Positions 32,342-38,097 of a stretch of 38,097 nucleotides of DNA are shown here, in pieces (position 1 is the first letter of the stretch; each line of letters begins with the position of its first letter). The DNA is from JAQUCI01 sp964553255 (GTDB lineage Bacteria > Bacillota_I > Bacilli_A > Erysipelotrichales > Erysipelotrichaceae). Under the pieces are notes generated by a model. The model did not search any database. It worked only from the letters and a program-made list of their open reading frames with translations, and had not been told where the DNA came from. Where the stretch lies: the NCBI GenBank assembly GCA_964553255.1, contig CAZKJS010000011.1, forward strand, positions 1-38,097. The letters are read 5' to 3'. Both the position numbers and the translations under genes were made by a program.

Positions 32342-33537
32342 AGTTTGTATCCCCTTCTGATCATGTCATTGATCTTAAGCTTAATAGGTGGTTTAAGCCA
32401 TACCAATTGCATCGGACGATTACAAAAAGTAAGCTCTTGATCATCCATGTCCCTTAAATAATCTACCACAAAAGTTCTGTTTTCACTATCTTGACTTAAT
32501 ACTTCTAATAAATCATTATATTCAAACCGGTTTCTTACTTCAAGAAGCGCTAAATCCTCTTTAATATCAACAATCGTTCCAATGTACTCTTGCGAGGCAG
32601 GAGTTTTGATCAAAGCGCTTACCATATCTTCCCGTGGAAGACCGCTTAAATAACCGTCAGTTGCCGGCCGATTTTCAGCTTTTGCCAGTTCACTTTGATA
32701 CCAAGCAAGTCGTTCATCACTAATTTCACCTTTTTTATAATATTCATCTATCAACATTCGATATGTTTTAACTACCGCCGCAATATAATAAGCCGATTTC
32801 ATGCGACCCTCAATCTTTAAACTAACAATATTAAGATCGATCAAGTTAGTTATATGTTTGAGCGCTAACAAATCACAAGCAGCCATCGTAAACAAGGAAT
32901 CCTTCGTTGTTATTTCATTTTGATCATGATATAGCTGATAAAACCAGCGACAAGAATGGGCACATCCTCCTCTATTAGCATCTCTTAAGGTCATAAAATT
33001 ACTCAACGTACATCTACCTGAGTAATTAGCACACATGCCACCATGAATAAAAACTTCAAGTGGTAAAGATGATCGCTCAGATGTCATGGCTATTTCATGC
33101 ATTGATAATTCTCTTGCTAAAACGATACGATCAACTTGTTGATTCTTAAAGAAGGCAATAGCCTCTGAGTTGGTTACTGATTGTTGGGTGCTTAAATGAA
33201 CTTCCATATTAGGTGCTACTGCTTTTGCTGTCTTGACTACTTGCATGCTACTACAGATTATCGCACTTACCCCAATATCAGCTAATTCACGTAGATATGC
33301 GCTTAATCCTTCAAGGTCTTCTTTATGAGGTATTATATTGACTGTAACAAAAATCTTAGCTTGATGCTCTTTTGCAAATAGAATCGCTTCTGCGATATCA
33401 TCAATTGTAAAGTTGCTGGCGCGAGAGCGCAGCGAGAATTTCTTCCCGCCAACATAAACAGCGTCAGCGCCATATAAGATCGCTATTTTTGCCCGATACA
33501 GATCACCCGCTGGTGCTAATAGTTCTATTTTACTCAT
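32338..33537 (-). CDS. trhP2: U32 peptidase-family tRNA hydroxylation protein TrhP2-like
   Basis: 399-residue U32 family protein like B. subtilis YrrO (TrhP2), which with TrhP1 makes 5-hydroxyuridine at tRNA position 34 from prephenate. It begins IELLAPAGDLYRAKIA. The four Cys for an Fe-S cluster are present: HGGMCANYSGRC and GGCAHSCRW. LKIEGRMKSAYYIA and the C-terminal barrel follow. The ATG overlaps the trhP1 stop by 4 nt. The paired layout and following tRNA/rRNA methyltransferase support RNA modification rather than proteolysis. Confidence 0.9.
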   Translation of the reverse strand: MSKIELLAPAGDLYRAKIAILYGADAVYVGGKKFSLRSRASNFTIDDIAEAILFAKEHQAKIFVTVNIIPHKEDLEGLSAYLRELADIGVSAIICSSMQVVKTAKAVAPNMEVHLSTQQSVTNSEAIAFFKNQQVDRIVLARELSMHEIAMTSERSSLPLEVFIHGGMCANYSGRCTLSNFMTLRDANRGGCAHSCRWFYQLYHDQNEITTKDSLFTMAACDLLALKHITNLIDLNIVSLKIEGRMKSAYYIAAVVKTYRMLIDEYYKKGEISDERLAWYQSELAKAENRPATDGYLSGLPREDMVSALIKTPASQEYIGTIVDIKEDLALLEVRNRFEYNDLLEVLSQDSENRTFVVDYLRDMDDQELTFCNRPMQLVWLKPPIKLKINDMIRRGYKL

Positions 33538-34412
33538 AGGGTTGTCGCCTCATACAAAAAACCAGTGCTAAATTCATAATTACTATATTTAGATTTTATC
33601 ATCTTATCAATCTCAGCTATATTGGCGCTGTTTAAAACCGCTAAGTATGCTTTTACGATATCAAAATACATTTCATCCTCGATAAAACAACGCTCAAAAC
33701 GGATTACTTTGATTACTTCTGTTAATTTTAAAAGCTCAGTCATACAATAAAATATGTATGGACTATAGGTATAGGTTCCATGTTGATCTTCATAAATATA
33801 AAACTTTTCTTTTCTTGATTCTTCTTTGGCTCTTATCTTTTCATTTTGATGAAGATTGATCGTCTTAAAGTCATCTTGATAACCACTTAACATTTTACGA
33901 CGACTCAAACTCATTCTTAGATAACCAAAGACAATCATTTCACTCTGTTTACCATTATCCTTTGTGACAGCCAACGTTTTATCAAATGTTAATTCTTTCG
34001 CAACAACACAACGTTTAATACCAAGATCAAGATAATTAACTAGATCTTGATCATTGGTTATCAGTGTCTGTGGATCATATATAAGTAAATCTTTCCTATT
34101 ATATTTATCAGTTAGTTGATATACTGCCATATCGGCAAAGTAAATACCATCAACATCACAATCGATGAGATACTTAATATGTTTTTCTAACTGTATTAAA
34201 TCCTTTTCATAAAAAATTGCGTCAACCCGCACATAAAGTCGCATGTTATTTTCATGAGTGATCTTTACCGCCTTTGTAATAGTTTCTATCGTCATATTAC
34301 CCGGGCTATATATCGCAAATCTTTCAGTATGAACGCAAAGACTCTTTACCCCAAGTTCAGCAAAATGACTGATTTCACTAATATCCTTTAAAGTACAAAT
34401 CGTTTCTATCAT
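33534..34412 (-). CDS. trhP1: U32-family partner protein TrhP1-like
   Basis: 292 residues, shorter U32 paralogue like YrrN. The TIM-barrel start (ETICTLKDISEISHFAELGV) is kept. The cluster-binding segment, HGxxCxxYSGRC in the partner, is GYLRMSLSRRKML here, so no Fe-S cluster can form. It is probably a structural or substrate-binding partner of TrhP2. Ribosome site TAGGAG. First gene of the five-gene operon. Confidence 0.82.
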   Translation of the reverse strand: MIETICTLKDISEISHFAELGVKSLCVHTERFAIYSPGNMTIETITKAVKITHENNMRLYVRVDAIFYEKDLIQLEKHIKYLIDCDVDGIYFADMAVYQLTDKYNRKDLLIYDPQTLITNDQDLVNYLDLGIKRCVVAKELTFDKTLAVTKDNGKQSEMIVFGYLRMSLSRRKMLSGYQDDFKTINLHQNEKIRAKEESRKEKFYIYEDQHGTYTYSPYIFYCMTELLKLTEVIKVIRFERCFIEDEMYFDIVKAYLAVLNSANIAEIDKMIKSKYSNYEFSTGFLYEATTL

Positions 34413-34435
34413 TTACATCTCCTATATGCCAATTA

Positions 34436-34444
34436 ATTATAACA
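34436..34444 (-). promoter_or_regulatory. Extended -10 promoter of the trhP1 operon
   Basis: TGTTATAAT on the minus strand, 24 nt before the trhP1 ATG. Confidence 0.6.
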
Positions 34445-34495
34445 TAATGTATTTACTATTTTTAATAAAACCAGCATAATAAAGAAGGTGATAAA

Positions 34496-34852
34496 ATGAA
34501 TTCCATAACAACATTAAAGCAGCTACAAGCACAAATAAGAGCTTTTTGTGATGAACGTGATTGGACACAATATCATAGTCCAAAAGAGCTAGCCATTGGT
34601 ATTAGTACTGAAGCCAATGAATTATTGGAAATATTTAGGTTTATAAAAGAAGATCAATTAGACGATGTCTTGAATCAGAAAAAAGAAGCCATCGCTAATG
34701 AATTAAGTGATGTCTTCTTTTATTTATTAAGATTCGCAGATCTTTATGATATTGATCTAGTGAGCGCTTTTAATAATAAAATGCTGATCAATAGCCAACA
34801 TTACCCAGTTGTGAAAGCATTTGGTAGTAATAAGAAATATAACGAACTTTAA
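34496..34852 (+). CDS. MazG-like nucleotide pyrophosphohydrolase
   Basis: 118 residues, all-alpha NTP pyrophosphatase of the MazG/RS21-C6 (dCTPase-like) type. Mg-binding acidic residues are visible in STEANELLEIF and NELSDVFFYLL (EExxE...ExxD pattern). It likely hydrolyses dNTPs or modified NTPs to monophosphates (house-cleaning). GAAGGTG lies 7 nt before the ATG. Its stop overlaps by 4 nt the stop of the convergent chromate-transporter gene, and no terminator is seen between them. Confidence 0.9.
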   Translation: MNSITTLKQLQAQIRAFCDERDWTQYHSPKELAIGISTEANELLEIFRFIKEDQLDDVLNQKKEAIANELSDVFFYLLRFADLYDIDLVSAFNNKMLINSQHYPVVKAFGSNKKYNEL

Positions 34853-35412
34853 AGCTTTAATAGTACTCCTAAAACACCAGCGATCATTAGATAGAATATT
34901 GGGTGTTTTGGATATTTATTACTAAAAAATAATACTCCAACAAAGATGATTATGGGAATCACATTGAATAGATCGACAAGATTATTACTAACATGAAATA
35001 ATTCAAAGTTAAATAAAGCTTCTTTTATAATGCCTAAACCCGCATAGGCGATCAAGGCCGCTACTGCAGGTCTAATAGCATAGAAAGCATCGGTGATAAT
35101 TTTACTATCACGGAACTTTTCAAAACCCTTAGCCACAAAAATACTTATTACCAAGCTAGGCAAAGCTACCGCTACACTGGCGATGACACCACCTAATACC
35201 CCACCAGCTACACTACCTGCATACGTCGCCATGTTAATACCTATGGGACCAGGCGTTGATTCACTAATAGCGATCATATTCACTAGTTCTTTGATATCAA
35301 ACCATGGATATTTATCTGCGATTTGATAAAGAAAAGGCAATGTGGCTAAACCACCACCAATTGAGAATAACCCCGTTTTAAAGAACTCATAGAGTAATTG
35401 TAAATAAACCAT
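34849..35412 (-). CDS. Chromate transporter, half-size subunit (second)
   Basis: 187 residues, one CHR domain with about five or six helices. Signature FKTGLFSIGGGLATLPFL and SESTPGPIGINMATYAG. Short-chain CHR proteins work as pairs of inversely oriented subunits, and this pairs with the upstream gene, whose stop it overlaps by one base. The substrate could be chromate or another oxyanion. Confidence 0.9.
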   Translation of the reverse strand: MVYLQLLYEFFKTGLFSIGGGLATLPFLYQIADKYPWFDIKELVNMIAISESTPGPIGINMATYAGSVAGGVLGGVIASVAVALPSLVISIFVAKGFEKFRDSKIITDAFYAIRPAVAALIAYAGLGIIKEALFNFELFHVSNNLVDLFNVIPIIIFVGVLFFSNKYPKHPIFYLMIAGVLGVLLKL

Positions 35413-35942
35413 TATTTAATTCTCCCTAAGATCATACTTAAGATAAATGCACCAACAATAACCCATATCGTTGAGATTTTAACTAATAACAATATAACTA
35501 AAGTACCAACAAAAATAATAAACGTTATTTTATCAATGATACCACTTTTAACCATTTTGATAACCGCATTGATGATAATAACTCCAACTGCGATTTGGAT
35601 ACCATTAAAAGCATGATTCAGTATTGGTAGTGTACTAAATCTTTGGATCAAACCTGCGATTATTAAAATAATAATTATTGAAGGTGTCAAGATACCAGCC
35701 ACTGCCGCTACTGCCCCTTTTATCTTATTAGTTTTATACCCGATGTAGGTAGCTGTATTAACCGCAATGATTCCTGGTGTACACTGACTGATCGCATAGT
35801 AATCCATCACTTCTACCATGCTTACCCAACCCTTTTTCTCAACAGCTTCTTTTTCCAAGATTGGCAACATCGCATAACCACCACCAAAGGTAGAAATACC
35901 AATCTTAAAGAAAGTACTGAATATATCCCAAAACATGTTCAT
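35412..35942 (-). CDS. Chromate transporter, half-size subunit (first)
   Basis: 176 residues, one CHR domain. Signature FKIGISTFGGGYAMLPIL and SQCTPGIIAVNTATYIG. First gene of the two-gene unit. GGAGGGT lies upstream of the ATG pair. Confidence 0.9.
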   Translation of the reverse strand: MNMFWDIFSTFFKIGISTFGGGYAMLPILEKEAVEKKGWVSMVEVMDYYAISQCTPGIIAVNTATYIGYKTNKIKGAVAAVAGILTPSIIIILIIAGLIQRFSTLPILNHAFNGIQIAVGVIIINAVIKMVKSGIIDKITFIIFVGTLVILLLVKISTIWVIVGAFILSMILGRIK

Positions 35943-36030
35943 ACACCCTCCAATAATCTTTTATCTGCCATATTTGATACTAACGGAAATAGATCATTAT
36001 TTCAAGTATCACACTAATAGCACTTCATGT

Positions 36031-36036
36031 ATTATA
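36031..36036 (-). promoter_or_regulatory. -10 box of the chromate-transporter pair
   Basis: TATAAT on the minus strand with a weak -35 (TTAGGA, 18 nt upstream). It lies about 90 nt before the first gene. The rest of the 264-base gap (35943-36206) holds T-rich sequence and the repeat at 36159. Confidence 0.4.
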
Positions 36037-36158
36037 ACTTTTTACCCTATTTTGTCCTAACTTTTTTTTGATAAGATTATTCTATTTTTTGTGCAACTAG
36101 TTTGTTTGATTTTGTAATTTTGATGTCTTATCATGAAATTAAAGAAATGTGGATACTT

Positions 36159-36178
36159 GGTTAATACTTTAATTAACC
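36159..36178. promoter_or_regulatory. Inverted repeat upstream of the SIS-domain gene
   Basis: GGTTAAT-ACTTTA-ATTAACC, 28 nt before the SIS-domain start codon. Candidate operator or leader hairpin. No T run follows. Confidence 0.4.
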
Positions 36179-36206
36179 GATTCATCCCCCCTATTGGAGG
36201 TATAAT

Positions 36207-36914
36207 ATGAAAAATGAGTATATCGCAACGGTAGTTAAACTTCTAACTGAAATTGAAGCCAAAGAAGAAGCAAACATCACCAAAGCTGCCGAATTAGTAG
36301 CTGATTCAATCATGAAAGGCGGTATCATGATCGCCTTTGGAAGTGGCCATTCCTTAGTCGGCGCAAAAGAAATCGTAAATCGTGCTGGCGGACTATTCGC
36401 AGCAAAAGCAATAAAAGATCCATCAGATGGTATCTTTGAACAGCTTGAAGGTTCTGGCAAAGCTTTGATCAAAAGAGTTGAAATTCTACCAGAAGATGTC
36501 TTAATACTGATATCAAATTCCGGACGTAATCCCGCAAGTATCGAAATGGCGATTGAAGCCCAAAGAATCGGTGCTAAGATCATCGTTGTGACTGCTTTAA
36601 ATGCATCAAAGAACCTAACATCCAGACATAGTAGTGGTAAAATGTTATATGAGTTCGCTGATGTCGTATTAGATTTACACTCAGTTGATGGTGACGCTGC
36701 CATTGCAGTTGAAGGAGTACAGGGTAAGATTTGTGGTACTTCAACCGTCGCAACCGTCGCATTACTACAAAGTGTAGTGCTATATGCCGTTAAGATCATG
36801 GTAGCGAAGGGCTTTAATCCTCCAGTCAGAATTAGCGCTAATGTTGATTATGCTCCAGCCAATCGCAGTGCTGAAATTGAGAAACAATACGCTAGTCGTA
36901 TCTATCGTATCTAG
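36207..36914 (+). CDS. SIS-domain phosphosugar-binding protein (UPF0309/COG4821-like)
   Basis: 235 residues with a single SIS domain: IAFGSGHSLVGAKEIVNRAGG, LILISNSGRNPASIEMAI (phosphosugar loop) and a C-terminal SANVDYAPANRS. It resembles conserved predicted phosphosugar isomerases or binding proteins often linked to amino-sugar use. The reaction is unknown. TTGGAGG precedes the ATG. It appears monocistronic. Confidence 0.85.
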   Translation: MKNEYIATVVKLLTEIEAKEEANITKAAELVADSIMKGGIMIAFGSGHSLVGAKEIVNRAGGLFAAKAIKDPSDGIFEQLEGSGKALIKRVEILPEDVLILISNSGRNPASIEMAIEAQRIGAKIIVVTALNASKNLTSRHSSGKMLYEFADVVLDLHSVDGDAAIAVEGVQGKICGTSTVATVALLQSVVLYAVKIMVAKGFNPPVRISANVDYAPANRSAEIEKQYASRIYRI

Positions 36915-36922
36915 TGATCTTG

Positions 36923-36946
36923 GGTGATCTAATGATCACCTTTTTT
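36923..36946 (+). terminator. Terminator of the SIS-domain gene
   Basis: GGTGATC-TAAT-GATCACC followed by six T. Confidence 0.92.
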
Positions 36947-36954
36947 ATTTAGAT

Positions 36955-36983
36955 ATGTCATACGTATGAAAATCATATATAAT
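36955..36983 (+). promoter_or_regulatory. Promoter of the threonine aldolase gene
   Basis: ATGTCA (36955-36960), 17-nt spacer, TATAAT (36978-36983). A CATACGTATG palindrome (36959-36968) lies in the spacer. Confidence 0.6.
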
Positions 36984-37006
36984 AATAAAAAGAAAGAAGT
37001 GTTATC

Positions 37007-38041
37007 ATGAACTATATTGATTTAAGAAGTGATACGGTTACCCAACCAACTAAAGCCATGCGTGATGCGATGTATGTCGCTGAAGTTGGCGATGATGTTT
37101 ACCATGATGATCCCACAATAATTAAACTTGAAAAGCTCGCTGCTTCAATGCTTGATAAGGAAGCTGCTTTATTTGTGCCAAGTGGTACGATGGGTAATCA
37201 GATTTGTATCATGACTCATACCAAACGAGGTGATGAGATCATTACTAATGCGAATAATCATATCATTGTTCATGAGTCTGGCGCTCTCGCTGTTTTATCG
37301 CAAGTAAATACTCATCAAATTCATAACGATACTGATATGATATATCCTCAAGATGTTAAAAACGGTTATCGTCCATATGATGTTCATGCTCCTTATACAA
37401 GTTTAGTATGTCTTGAAAATGCTTTAAGTAATGGAACCGTTGTACCACTGGCACTAATGCAAGAAACCTATAAAACAGCCCATGATCTAGGGTTAAAGGT
37501 TCATCTTGATGGTGCTCGTATCTTTAATGCGGCTGTTAGCTTAAACGTTGATGTAAAAGCGATCGCTGCTTGCGCTGATAGTGTCATGTTTTGCATATCC
37601 AAAGGCTTATGTGCACCAGTTGGCTCACTGATTTGTGGTGATAGAGCTTTTATTGAACAAGCAAAACGCAATCGAAAACTACTTGGTGGAGGTATGCGCC
37701 AAGCTGGATTCTTAGCCGCAAGTGGCTTAATCGCATTACAAGAGATGACAAAACGACTAGCTGAAGATCATCGTTTAGCACGTTATCTAGCAAGTGAACT
37801 AAAGCAGATAGCTAAGATTGATCTTGATATGAGTAAGGTACAAATTAATATGGTATTCTTTAAGATCAATGATGATAAATTTGATCACAGTTTATTCTAT
37901 CAATATTTATATACCAATGGAATTAAGATAAACCCCATTGATAATGGTTACTATCGCTTTGTCACCCATCATGATGTTGATCAAGTAGCTATCGATAAAA
38001 CCATCAAGCTAATCAAATCATTTATGAAAAAAGATATCTAG
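37007..38041 (+). CDS. ltaE: Low-specificity L-threonine aldolase
   Basis: PLP-dependent fold-type I enzyme that splits threonine to glycine and acetaldehyde. 344 residues, normal length. Family start IDLRSDTVTQPTKAMRDAM, GDDVYHDDPT, VPSGTMGNQ, HLDGARIFNAA (Asp for PLP) and the PLP-binding Lys199 in ISKGLCAPVGS, then GGGMRQAG. The usual H-x-x-x-E is kept around NNHIIVHESG. The ribosome site GAAGTG is moderate. Confidence 0.95.
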   Translation: MNYIDLRSDTVTQPTKAMRDAMYVAEVGDDVYHDDPTIIKLEKLAASMLDKEAALFVPSGTMGNQICIMTHTKRGDEIITNANNHIIVHESGALAVLSQVNTHQIHNDTDMIYPQDVKNGYRPYDVHAPYTSLVCLENALSNGTVVPLALMQETYKTAHDLGLKVHLDGARIFNAAVSLNVDVKAIAACADSVMFCISKGLCAPVGSLICGDRAFIEQAKRNRKLLGGGMRQAGFLAASGLIALQEMTKRLAEDHRLARYLASELKQIAKIDLDMSKVQINMVFFKINDDKFDHSLFYQYLYTNGIKINPIDNGYYRFVTHHDVDQVAIDKTIKLIKSFMKKDI

Positions 38042-38097
38042 TTGAACCGCCCCCCAAATCTTGGACAAAGAGGAGGAGGAGCGGTTTTTATGTCAAA
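38042..38097 (+). mobile_element. Probable left end of an IS3/IS150-like element (partial)
   Basis: The sequence right after the aldolase stop (TTGAACCGCCCCCCAAATC then TTGGACA) resembles the terminal repeats of IS150-group elements. It is followed by AGGAGGAGG and ATGTCAAA at the window end, which could begin a transposase (M-S-K/N). AACCGC (38045-38050) and GCGGTT (38081-38086) also form an inverted repeat before a T run, so a plain terminator is the alternative. Confidence 0.4.

Noticed and set aside
36191..36799. 202-residue antisense frame over the SIS-domain gene
   Set aside because: Mirror of a conserved gene; composition (many Ser/Thr/Pro/Ala) is typical of a shadow frame, and it has no ribosome site.
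1..38097. CRISPR array, prophage, toxin-antitoxin or defence island
   Set aside because: No regularly spaced repeats, phage structural or integrase genes, or defence nucleases were seen.
1..38097. Mycoplasma-type genetic code (UGA as Trp)
   Set aside because: UGA works as a stop in coupled ATGA junctions (rnfA, the S1 gene), and proteins are full length with the standard code.

Overview
The window is low-GC (AT-rich), uses UGA as a normal stop (for example rnfA and the S1 gene end in TGA inside ATGA overlaps), and has strong AGGAGG ribosome sites and many extended -10 promoters (TGnTATAAT). Superoxide reductase, a full Rnf operon, PTS sugar uptake, LTA synthase and a peptidoglycan-deacetylase-like protein point to a walled, anaerobic, fermentative Bacillota, perhaps near Erysipelotrichia/Mollicutes. 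The genus cannot be fixed from sequence alone. Two 10-N runs show a draft assembly.

Layout. 1-2.7 kb: superoxide reductase, tRNA-His, a MATE exporter and a CarD-type regulator. 2.7-9.1 kb (minus strand): a sugar operon with a PRD/EIIA regulator, class II aldolase/epimerase, ascorbate-type EIIB, a frameshifted EIIC, a structured intercistronic element, a phosphotriesterase-like lactonase and a metallo-beta-lactamase-fold protein. 9.1-9.4 kb: tRNA-Glu and tRNA-Asn. 9.4-12.9 kb: MFS and MATE transporters and type III pantothenate kinase. 12.9-13.6 kb: an orphan SAF/CpaB-like membrane protein. 13.6-18.7 kb: rnfC-D-G-E-A-(53-aa gene)-B. 18.9-22.0 kb, divergent: ApbE flavin transferase and an LTA-synthase-like enzyme. 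22-24 kb: pgi and an S1-domain protein, divergent from a NifU-type scaffold. 24.0-25.4 kb: an ISL3-family insertion sequence. 25.4-28.5 kb: AI-2E-type permease, a third MATE exporter and a small membrane protein. 28.5-34.4 kb (minus strand): trhP1-trhP2-TrmH methyltransferase-HprK/PEPCK-like ATPase-polysaccharide deacetylase. 34.5-38.1 kb: MazG-like pyrophosphohydrolase, paired half-size chromate transporters, a SIS-domain protein, threonine aldolase and what looks like the edge of another insertion sequence.

The most unusual part is the Rnf region. It contains a very short RnfB, an RnfD carrying an extra C-terminal FMN-binding domain, and an unannotated 53-residue membrane protein with a Cys/His-rich tail, tightly coupled between rnfA and rnfB. 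ApbE, encoded divergently, would attach FMN to RnfD and RnfG. The small protein is a candidate assembly or metal-delivery factor for the complex, analogous to NqrM of Na+-NQR. Second in interest is the 2.7-9.1 kb sugar operon, whose enzyme set does not match the classical ascorbate (Ula) pathway and whose permease is broken at a TATT repeat.
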